A stretch of DNA of 34,932 nt from Mnemiopsis leidyi (lineage: Eukaryota > Ctenophora > Tentaculata > Lobata > Bolinopsidae). The DNA is taken from the NCBI GenBank assembly GCA_000226015.1, contig JH156213.1, forward strand, positions 26,319 to 61,250, given 5' to 3'. The translations under genes were made by a program, and so were the position numbers. The notes beneath the pieces were generated by a model. The model worked only from the letters and a program-made list of their open reading frames with translations. It ran no database searches and was not told the origin of the DNA. Shown here in pieces: positions 21,763 to 33,200 of the stretch (positions are counted from its first letter, which is position 1; each line of letters opens with the position of its first letter).

Positions 21763-24700
21763 CGTTTCTAAAGCATGTGCATAGTGTAAAGCAAGTTTGT
21801 CACTTAATGTGTCATGAACATACTTGTTTTAACCGTGGTATCAACTCAATCTGTTGAAATTTGTATAGATGTTTCAAGCAGAACCTTGTCAATTAATACC
21901 AATCATTTTTTACAAAGATTACCAGCTAGTCTAAGCCTAGCTCATAACTTCCGACATTACAAAGAATATACTAAATTTTGAGAGTTATAAGGGTATAAGG
22001 GGTAAGAGGAGGCAGAGGTGATTTCACTCAATAAACCACTTTCGACCTACACCGTACTTGCCATTCTGGTGGCCTACGAGAAATTGATTTTGTCAAGTTT
22101 AAAAAGTTGATAGATGGACGATTGGTAATTAGTATCACAATTCTACAATTGTAAAATAACATCAAAATGTTTTGGGAAAAAAAGGTGATTTGCATTTTAC
22201 AATTTACATTTACAACTCTGTTAAATTCTAAGCCATCTGCTTGTTTCTATTGTTTTGCTTGAAGTTGAAAACTCTCCTTTCAAAGCTTAAAGCACCATAA
22301 CATCAAGCTTTTATTCCTTAAATTAATTACATTTAAAGCTAATAAAGGACGATTATGCCGTCAAACGCTTCAAACTTTTTGGTTAACAATAACATTGTAG
22401 TTGTTTGTTTTGCAATAACTTTTCAACGGAAAGATTCACTTCTTGATTGCACTTGTTGCTGCCCCAAGCTATATGCTTATATGCTGATATGTGATTCAAG
22501 TTTCTTGCAGCTGAGTTTAGCTGTCTTTGTTAACTTTCAGTGTTTAAGCTTTGTTCAAGCAAAATGTCAAAATTTCTAGCATGTTGTAATACAAGCCGCA
22601 TCACACTGAACAGCACAAAAAATGCAATTCCTCTTGAGAAACAAACAAAGCTGAAGTAACAATCTTAACAATGAAACGACTAAACGAGGACAGACAAAGA
22701 CAAAACACAAACGATACATTATGCGGTACATTTCAGGCGTACAGTGCAGTAGCTCGAAGACTTATCTCACATACTCTAAATTCCTACTCACCGTTATCTT
22801 TTTGGGCGCGTTCACTCCAGGATGAACAATGAACACTCAACTATGCATCTTGTACTTAAGTACTTAAATCAGTGCTCTGGGAAGATCAGGGTTCGAATAA
22901 GAGAACAACAGCGAGCAGAAAAGAAACGCCTGGATTGATAAGTCAACTTCAAGCTCATGTGGACGTTCTGAGGAATTCGCACACGAAATAAAACGTGTGA
23001 CTTACTTCTTACACGTTTAGTAGATCTCCTAACATTGAGATTTACAATACTATATGCAATGGTACAACGCTGTTATCTAAGTTTACTGAGAAGATTTAGA
23101 TACTCAAATACATCTTTGGTTATACAGTCGATACACGGCACAGCAAATACACAGCCGGGTTAAGGAATGTCAATGCCTTAGCAACCTGATCTAGTTAGTC
23201 ATGTAGGTGAAAACTCAAAATGCGAAAATTGAATTTAACCAGATTTGCATGTAAAATTGATATCATGTTGCTGACGACGTTTTATACATGTTTATTGAAA
23301 GCTTCTGCAACAAAAAACTTAAATCTATTTATGTCTATCAACCCCCCTACAAAATGATATCATGTTATATATACACAGTCATGAATTGATTACATATTAA
23401 TTATTGAGCCATTGGGCTTATTTTATTTAATTTAGTTGATCGATTGAATATATTAAACATTTCAATTTTTTAAGGTTTACATATGGATTTAGGTTTCAGT
23501 TTAATTGTACCAATACCATTTAAACAAAAGATTTCTGAAAACTGATGTGCAATAATTATCATTGATGATGAATTATTTAATATTTAATAAGTATTTATTG
23601 CTGTTTGTTTTTGATTCGAACAACGTGAGTTTATTTGCTTAGTGTATAAGCCTGCTCTAAAAGATTTATAAATTTCATTTAACTTTTAAACTATTTGAGA
23701 AAAACTGAGGGTGAAACTATGATCAACCATGGCACTGAACGAAAAGAACATGAAAATATAAGAAACAAACCAACTGTCGAGTTTTCAACTTAAATCGCAC
23801 GATGAACACTTGAACCAATTTGCATAAATAAAAATTTCAAATCGAACAACTGAGTTTAAATCGATACTCAATAGCGCCTTTCATATTCAAGTAATAAAGT
23901 AATAATGGCAACCACACTCACTTAAACTCACGAAGACACGAAGATGCAAAATTTACAATTGTATAGCTTACGTAATTTTGTAAATGTTAAGTGTAACATA
24001 TACTTCTGTCAAGACTCAGATGAGTCATGAAGCTGTTCAACTACTTGAGTATAAATACAATGTGCTGAGTATAACGCCAGTATAAAGGTAATACTAAGAA
24101 GCACATCTGATAGCAAACGATTTGCAACGTTCATATCCACACAGTAATATGCAAGTATGTACTATGTGCACTTTGTTATTAATGGACGTCCAAATTCTTG
24201 ATTTGCAAATCAAACAAACTTGTGAAATCAAGCAATTATATTATTATTATTATATACTACTATAATATCATATGTTAAGGGTTTAGACCAAAAATGTTTC
24301 AAGCGTATACTCGTCCTTTGATAGCTTTAAATGTAATTAAACTAAAGAATAAAAGTTTGGTGTAATTGGTGCTTTAAGGGAGGGGTTTTCAAGCAAATAT
24401 GTACCCAAACAGATGGCTCAGAGTTTGACAGCGTTGAAAATGCGAATTTCATGACATGCAATTCGGAAATTTTCTAACGTCCATTCTTCAACTCAAACGG
24501 AATGCTTATAATCTGATACAGGCCGACAAAGTGTGTTACGTTACATAAGATGTAAAGAAAGAACAGTGAACACTTACAAAATTCTTACATTCTGACAAAG
24601 ATTAATATTTAGTAGTGGCCACAAGTCACAACTGATGATCTAACCGAACATAATAAGTTGACATTAAAATTGTATAACGAAGGTTGCAAACCCAAAAGCA

Positions 24701-25282
24701 AAAGATAATGTTAAAGTGTTACACAAAATGTTGTATGGTAATACATTATAAATATATCGGTCACTACGTCGCATGCATACGCTGTGTACGGCGACTTTAA
24801 GAAGTTCGATAACACTTTAGCAATTAAAGAATGAAGCAAACGTGCCACTATTTACTTTTTTAGGAAGAAAAGGTCAGATCAGCGGTCGTAAGTTAGTTTG
24901 AACGTCAGACAAGACGACCGAGACCTATATGCTCCGACTGTTACCGTTGGTTGCTATGGGTAACCAAATAATAACAGCAGTATGCAGAGTGCTTACCGGC
25001 ACTGCGCATCAATAAAATTCTAAGTTTAAGTGTAAACTGTAAGTTCCAGTTTCAGGTATATGTATTATGTAAGATGAGAAATTAGTAAATCACAAACTGA
25101 CATTACCAAACTGACATTACTCATGAGCCAACAACCAATACAACAAACCATTCACAGTTCACTATACTTACTACACCAGTTGTATACAATGTATATATAA
25201 CACGAACCAATACTCTAAATCAGATAATTGGTTTCCAGCTATAATTATCAATTTGTGTTCTTTATAGATACCTCGAGAATAC

Positions 25283-25397
25283 TAAGGGGAAATCATTGCA
25301 AAAATAGAAGTGCATGTTCGACGAATTGGCGAAACAGCAGGGACAGAATTTATATTTACGGTATATTTAGAACCACGACACCGTCCATTACACAAGT
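25283..25397 (+). CDS. Possible isolated exon between genes B and C
   Basis: Open segment whose translation looks protein-like: AKIEVHVRRIGE, TEFIFTVYLEP and RHRPLH, with alternating hydrophobic residues as in beta strands. It ends in a plausible AA|GTAAAT donor. No clear acceptor was found at the 5' end, only an upstream in-frame TAA, and no partner exon nearby. Open stretches of this length occur by chance, so I hold this weakly. Confidence 0.18.
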
Positions 25398-25718
25398 AAA
25401 TTCCTTGGCAATCTGCCAACTCTATGCTATGTATATAGCAGACAATGTAAGAATGTAAGACAATCTACCTGCACAGCTGTACCTATATAACCTGCACTTC
25501 TCAGAGGGGCCCACTATCATTAACTCATTAACTCATTAAGTAGAGCACATCGTTTAATGTACTCAGTGGTATTACCGGGGTAACTGTCTAGTTTTAACTC
25601 CCACACACAGCGCTGTTCTTTATCCTAGATGTTGTAGGCGCCAAGTCAGCAGTCTGAGCTCATCGTATACTTTACATGTTAGTAGCAAGATTTATAAATT
25701 GTTGCTCAGAGCTGCTTC

Positions 25719-25804
25719 TTGATAAGTTACAATGACAGAATGACTTCAGAGCCTCCATATGTTGATAAGTTACAATGACAAAATGACTTCAGAGCCTCCA
25801 TTAT
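25719..25804. repeat. 43-bp tandem duplication
   Basis: Two copies of a unit starting TTGATAAGTTACAATGACA and ending AGAGCCTCCAT, 43 bp apart with a single substitution. Confidence 0.9.
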
Positions 25805-26421
25805 ATGATGTGTACCCGACGTATTTAAATTGAAGCAATGTGCTTGTTGTGGCTTGTAACACGGTTGTGGTATAGCACTGAATTTCCTTGTTTGTGTTGA
25901 TGGTATTGCATTGTACAAAAGGTCTTTTAAAGGTTTGAACAGCGTGTGCTTAACATTGATAATTTATAGCTGAAACCTTTTCGTTATTATTTTGATCCAG
26001 CATTAAGCCACCGATTCTTCGTGCCATAGGTACATCATAATTTACTTTTGTGCCAATTTGGAATCTAGTTAAGGATACCTAAGGTAAAAATATGCAGTGA
26101 AGTTTACACCCAACTGATTACATGTCGATGCCTCACATACCCAGAATTCAGCATTAGTGCTGCTCACCAGTACTGCATTCTCTCTGTGAGGGACTGGAGT
26201 CGTGATCGTTACATAATCACATAATGCTACAGTTTTAGGTATATTGGAATACCATCACATTCCTTAACTCATTGCTTCCGATACAAGCTTTTACACACTT
26301 TGGGCATATATATTACAGCGGTCCTGGCTAGGTTATTAGGTACACTCAATCTCAGTCATAAGACTAGATCCTTTGTCCGCATATGTCACGTTGTGAGGTA
26401 TAACTAAGCGGTCTGTATATA

Positions 26422-26491
26422 AGTGTGTCTGTGTGTGTCTGTGTGTGTGTGTGTGTGTGTGCGTGTGTGTGTGTGTGTGTGCGTGTGTGTC
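26422..26491. repeat. TG microsatellite upstream of gene C
   Basis: (TG)n with scattered TC and GC interruptions, about 0.75 kb upstream of the gene C start. Its CA counterpart lies in gene A. Confidence 0.95.
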
Positions 26492-27215
26492 TGTGACGTT
26501 TATGTGAGAGTTGGCTGTCTTTAGTAAGAGAGCTTTGCTTTGTGCCTCTCACAACACGGTACATCTGTACCGTTTTGCTCTTTTATTCGCTCATAGAAGA
26601 GTGTATAATAGAAAAGTGCACTAAACTGGCAGTCGAGTCTAACTGTTTAGGTTTTTACTCATACTAATGTTTTTGTCTTTGTTGTTGTTCCAGTTTCAAC
26701 TTTAATCGGAGAATTTGCAACTAATCCAGTTTTCCAATTTTTCGGTAAAAAAGTTAATAAACTGGACCGAATGTGTTTAAGTGTTGTGGCACGGCATCTA
26801 TTTCCTTATTTTTAAAGGTCCAGGTAAGATACAATTTTTCGATATTTTCGTTAGAATTTGCCATTAATCAAATAATCAACGAAGCCTGGACGGTAAATGA
26901 ATCATGGCTGTAAAAACTTCCATTCAAGTTCTCACTAGTGATATGTTCATTTTCTAATTCCGCACTTGTGTTTGCGTGTTGCAATTGCACACGTACAGTG
27001 CGATCTTATTTTTTGAAGGCTAGTATTTGAATTAGATTTTAAATATCGGAGTATTATATATAATAATAAGGGAGGCTTCACTCGAGATTACTGATATTAG
27101 GAGGTGTCTTGAATCCCGATGGAAAGTTTCCTTAATTAGGAGATCAGGCCCTTTCTAGTATTTGTTTTTTATTTGATTATTCAATACATTGTAAATTGCA
27201 CTTTTTAGCAAGCAC

Positions 27216-27257
27216 ATGTTCATAAAAACGGCGAGAAAGTTCAAAACAGGTCCATGA
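27216..27257 (+). promoter_or_regulatory. Upstream ORF overlapping the gene C start
   Basis: An ATG at 27216 opens 13 codons whose TGA (27255-27257) overlaps the main ATG (27254-27256) as ATGA. It follows a CTTTTTAG acceptor-like site ending at 27208. If it is in the mature 5' UTR, it could damp translation or couple re-initiation. Confidence 0.35.
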
Positions 27258-30200
27258 GATTGTCCGTTCTTCGTCATGATTTAGTTATCTCGCTCCTACT
27301 AATAGTCTGGTAAGTTTTTAAAATCTCAATAAAAGATAATTTTTCTGAATTTCTTAAATGTTTTCTTAAATGCTTTATTCGACGTCCTTGGAGCGGCAAG
27401 TTTTATTTCTTAGAAGACTTATACAGATATACTTACATAGATACAGTCAATTAATCATGTTCAATGTTTTCTTCATGTCGACAGCGTAAAGAAATAAAAA
27501 CAGTCAAATGTTCAAATGGTCCAACAAGCAATCTTAATTCTGATAGACAGGAAGCATAAAGAAACTGTCTTTTTCAGCCAGACCCAGGTCTCAAGTCCGA
27601 CCGAAGTTTGCTGTTGTCCAGATTTTACACTATCTTTATCAGCTAAGGAGTCTTCCTCTACTAAGAGTTTACAAAATGGCTTTTTGTATGTCACCGAACA
27701 GGGCTCAGATGTTTCATTACAGTAAGTTTTAGATCACTTAATTTATGTTATTGATTTACAAGCGTCAAGACAAAGAACATGAACCAGGATATCGACAAAA
27801 AATTACGAGAACATAAAACAAAGGAAGTAGGTATATACAAAAATTTTTACCCGAAGTTATATTTTCTCACAGAATGAATAATTAGAAAAATTAATCTTTC
27901 TTTCTTTTCAGTTGTGAACTAGGAGACAAAGATCATCCCGCAGTAGAGAATGTAGTTTACAAATACCACAAGACCTTCCAGCTCGGTGCTGGAATACCAA
28001 TCTCTCTCGATAGCGACAGTAATATGGAGGTGGGTTTGTTTACACTGTGCAGTTTTGGTAGATTGAATTTTATAGCTAGTTTAAGTATCATGTCCTAATG
28101 GCAAATGGCAATCCAAACATTGCGATTGTAAAGGGTTTGGCACCAAGTGAGCTCTGCTCTGAATCTATAATTTCTTCAATAAACATATACGCTGGAGAAT
28201 ATGTTGTATATAAAAAATGCTGATAACCAGATTGACAATGCAACTTGAACGAACATGCTAGTGAATTGTGAAATCCAACTGACAAAATAGCAACTCTCTA
28301 GTCTCTTGCCTTGTCAGTATATCACCAAACCGTTAGAGACACCTCACTCCAAAAAATTTCAGCTCAATTTTCAGTCTACCGAGTCTACACAAACTTCCAC
28401 ATATACGCTGCAAGGTGTAAAGTACACCGATAACCCAGATATGCAAATTAACATGGACAAAGGCGATAACCAAATTTACCAATGCTCGGCTACCATTACT
28501 TTAAAAGATGGTGGTGAAGTTATACTCTGGTCACATACTATTAAACTCGACGTCTATTGTGAGTATTATAAATGTTGCATAATGCATATCAACAATCTAG
28601 CTGAAAACATTGGAATTGAGAAATGATAATTTCAATGAATTTTCTGAATTTTTGCTTTTAGTTTTACAAGCGTGACGAGTATAATATGATAAATTGAATC
28701 TATAAAATCAATTCTGAGAACGATTTATAGAACTTTGTTCACCCTAACCCATAATGAGCGTTTTTTATATCCAATCGTGAAAAATGATCTAAATTTCTCA
28801 GATCCACCGGTAAAAAGTCCTAACATCATCACCGACACGAAAACTGTGTCAAAAGGAAAAGCAATGGAAAAGTTTGAGTGTGATCTGCCGGACTCAAATC
28901 CTAAAACCAAGGCCCAATGGTAAATTTATAATTCATTGATAATGACAATGTTATCAGATGCTAAACTTAAAGACGTTTTGAGTTTAAGACTCTAGGAAGA
29001 TGAAACATTTCGAATCACGTGTCGAAGCACGTATCGTCAATTTCAACTTCCGATCGATAGAGTCTGATAGCCTCATCTTGATCAGGGTCCTTAAGTGAGA
29101 AAAATAACTTGAAATAAAATATAAGAATTTAGCCTATTATTTGTCAAAAACGATAATTTTGCTGTAGCATCTTTGCTAATAAGTACATTGGACACTTGGT
29201 CCAATAGCTGCGGAACATGTCACGTCTTGTTAGTATTTGTGCTGGATCAATTAAGGCGGCATCTGCTGTATAAATATGTAGTGAGAATAGGTGACGTGAA
29301 TCGTGATACGTGCCCCGACTCGAGATTCTGAACGTGCCGTCTAGTTAGGGTCTTAATGAAAACGCTTTAAGCATTGTTTAAATATCAATTTCCAGGAACG
29401 GTCCATGTTGTAAACTTGACTAACGACATAAAAAATATTCCGATTCATTCATTAAGGCGATTTCAGGTCATTCAGAAAAAAATGAGAACGATCCTTGGCA
29501 AATTATAGACATTCCAAATGATTCCACAAGAGGGTCAAGACTTACGATTGTCGAAGAAAAGATAGAAGCAGGAGTGACTGATAGTAGAGGGACTCTGATG
29601 GTTATGATTTTCAATCCTGACGAAGATGTTGGATTTTACAAGTGTGAAGGGGTTTATGACACAGTGTTTGATGTTGCTGCTGACGTCGCCAAATTCGAAA
29701 TCGCAAACTTTGAATTAAAGTGGACAAGTAATTAATTTAGCAGTGAATATTTATTGAATGCTACTTGATTTCCGACAAATGCAATGTGCATGATGGCTAT
29801 AACTACATAATCAATCTACTAATACAACATAATCAATCAACGACGGAAAACTTTTTTTCATGAGGAATCACAAATAGTTATGTGTCGCAACATGTGACAG
29901 CGATTGAACATCACCACTTAGGTGATTACTACTCACAAACAATCGCTATCAACCTCAATTTTTACCAGACCCTAAAATAATTATCAGTGTAACAGTGAAC
30001 AACATAGGACGTTTTACAGGACCCAATGCACGCCGGCAAATATATTTTTGTGTGCCGGCGCGCAATATGGGTCCCATTTAAACGTCCTATGTTGTTCACG
30101 GTAAAGACTTGAAGAAGTTAAAAATTTTCAGCTTTCGAAGATTCTGGAGTCCTGCAATTGAAGCCAATTTCTGCTATAACATACCCAAAGCTGGTAGACC

Positions 30201-33200
30201 AGGACTCATCAGTGAACTTTACGGTGTACGCTAGAGACACTCCTGGTAGAGGAAATTATGGAGATGTGACATACACTTGGCAAATGGATAACGGTGAATA
30301 ACGCCTTGAATTCCTGGATCAAACTTTTTCTTGAATAAAATTACCAGTTGTAAATGCGAAACTTTTCGACCAGTTTAGTATCTTACCGTTGTCTAATTTC
30401 ATGTGGTTTCTCAGCTCTGTTTAACAGCTAAAAAATTTTTCCAGCCAATATTGATTTTAAAACGTCACCACACCTCGAACTCTCCAATAATGGTCGGACA
30501 CTCACAGTCAACAAACTCTCTGACTATGTTTCAAAGTCGTTCAGTTGTCAGGTACTGAAGTTGCTGTTTTCTTCACCGAGCTTTGTTTTATAAAACATCA
30601 TTACTTCATTAGATCTATATACAGATCAAATGGTGACTGAAAATTGACTGATAAAATTCCAGATGAAAAGAAGCAAACCGGATACAAGTTTAGATACAGC
30701 TACAAGCTCTACAATGGGATTCCGAAATGATGATGTTGTTATTGCACCAAAGGTAATTGCAAACATTAATTCAAGAGGGGTTGCAGGTGATTCCTCATTT
30801 TACTTTTGGCTAAGTTTGCAGGTATTTAAGTCTTGTGACTTTTCAGTATTCAACCTGTTGAAGTATTAAAAAGCAAAAACGAAATCAATGCTACTTCATA
30901 TTATATCTGTTGTAGATCAATTTATTTGCTCTTAGTAGACGTAAAATTCAATGATTCTTCTTTCAGTTCCTCTCGATCCCCATAAATTCAAAGACCTGCG
31001 TTAATATCGGGAATGATGAACAATTAACGGCAAAGCCTAACAGAGCATATATGATGCCGACTGCAGCATTGGCCGGTGCCAATCCTAAACAGGTAAATGC
31101 ATATCCCGCCTACCTTTACCCGGCCTGCATAGATGCCTTTATCCAACCTTTTCACCTAAACATAAGTAAAAATGACAGTCGTTTTAATCTCGTATGTCCT
31201 CTGCGGCTTTACCGCGATATCTTCCGTGAAAATACACAATTAAAAGATTATTTTAATCAAAACATACCTACGTGCTCTGAGATACGGAGTTCTGGGAAGG
31301 GAACACAATTTTTTGCTATATTTGTCGGCGAACTATGACCAATAGAAGCAAGATACGTCCAATCAGATTGCCAATAAAGTCAAGGAACCTGATCACGCAA
31401 TATAAAAAAGCTATGCGACCATTCCTCAAAAAATTGTACTGTCTGTAAATATATCAATATTAGTACTTGTAGAAATAAAGTTAAATAGGCCATAAATGTT
31501 ATTTTCAGCTTCTTCTCAAAGCAGATAATTTCAAATACTATATCAACGGATACGGACTATCATTTATAACAGACAATGAAAAAACTAACTACGACAATGA
31601 TACGAATGCCGGTATTACCGAGACAAAGTTTGAAAGTGCGTTGCCTGCTCGCAAGAATGACAGGTATTCGTAACACTAACAAACATACCATTAATTGCGA
31701 ATAGAGACATAAGAAATTATGCTAAATAATCATAAAATGATCTATAAATGTTGACCAGAATTATCTTAAACAGAGGTATAACGGTTAGATCATCTAGATG
31801 ACATTTTCACCAATCATATTGGTAACTGTTGGGATAAATGCACGACCAACCAGTAACTATTACAGCGAAGTTTTCATTATTATTCATTCATTGACAGCTC
31901 ATGATGCCATAACTATCATGTAGACATGGACACATTTCAGGTGCGTCTACTGGCAATATATAAGGTCATATGGACTACATTATCAGGTCATCGAGGTCTT
32001 AAAAACCTACAGGATGACGAATAATGGTAGGTCACCCACTAACTGATCGTGATAGTCATTTAGAAGAGTTTCAAGGGGGTGCAGCGTGATCTCTGTCGAC
32101 TATTTTTTTGTAAAATACTAACTAATATTGTACATATAGCGTTTCTCACATTGGTAATGCCGGTTAAGTCTATAACTCACACATCAACCTCAGATTAAAC
32201 TTGAACTTAAAATTAAAATCTTAAAACACATGGTATGACATTAAAAGCTACCCAGGTTTATTAGGCATGCCTAATAGGCATGTACTGACTTCTGGAACAA
32301 CCAAGTTACTTGAGCTACAAGTACAATACTACCGAAATTACTACCGAAATTAAGTTCAACCTATATAATCATACATACCGATTCAGGCTGCAATATGGAT
32401 GGTGATCTTGCTTATTTTGAAGATGTTAAAATAAAGAACGACAACAAAGTAGTAGTAGTGACATTTACTGACGTTAAACTAATTGAAACGAGTCAGTGTC
32501 TGACAATATATTTGGTCGAATCGAATGAAAAAGTTTTGGATTCGAAGACTCTTCTCGATGCTATATCTACTTCATGTATGTTTTGGAAAATTCGATAATA
32601 TACAACACAATATTTGATACCTATAGCTGCATCTAACTTAATCGTATAAATTAATGATCTCAAAAAACGGAAAAAGTTAAAAGCCTAGGGGGTACATTGA
32701 TTTTTAAACGATCGCCACCGTAAGTCAAAACTACTACACTAATAATTTTCTCAGCTTGTTCCAGTCGGCAACTCCCAGAAAAGGTTGAACTGGACGCCAC
32801 GAAGTCTGAAGATACTGATCTGAAAATCAAAATCTGTCCAGAAACTTCTCCGAACGAGTGTTTCACAAAATCTGTTGTCCCAGGTTCGTCCCCTTGCCTA
32901 GAGTTTGTGAACCTTATTCCGACATTTGCTCTTTGCACTCGGCACCTTAAACTTTAGGCATCTTTGTCATATATAAAGTTCTGAATAACAGATAGCTAAA
33001 CATAGCAACCCTGTCATTTAATCTTTCTCAAGATAAAAAACTATCTACATCAACTGTTGCTTCCTTCTCTACGATGCTCTATGTCATATAGTTCGTCATA
33101 TAGTTCGCAAACTTAAAGTTGTGGAATTATGAAATAATGAACAGTTTCATCAAGGCCATTTAATCAAGCAGGGCAGTTCTACAGTAATCTCAATTTGCTT

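Larger units (their letters stand above)
21763..27207. other. Intergenic region between genes B and C
   Basis: About 5.4 kb of AT-rich DNA. It contains the weak exon candidate at 25283, a 43-bp duplication at 25719, and a TG microsatellite near 26422. A frame at 22355-22579 reads CTCCCPKL, slightly like the CCCPDL of gene B, but nothing else agrees. Confidence 0.5.

Noticed and set aside
22355..22579. Frame with CTCCCPKL, possibly a fourth copy of the CCCPD cluster
   Set aside because: Only the Cys-Pro motif agrees. The following sequence has no Ig motifs, splice sites or similarity to genes A-C.
26364..26564. Minus-strand frame rich in His and Thr
   Set aside because: Translation of the TG microsatellite.
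27516..27725. ATG at 27516 as the gene C start (MVQQAILILID)
   Set aside because: It lacks a proper signal peptide. The TTTTTCAG acceptor at 27577 plus the exon at 27254 gives a signal peptide in the phase also used by gene A.
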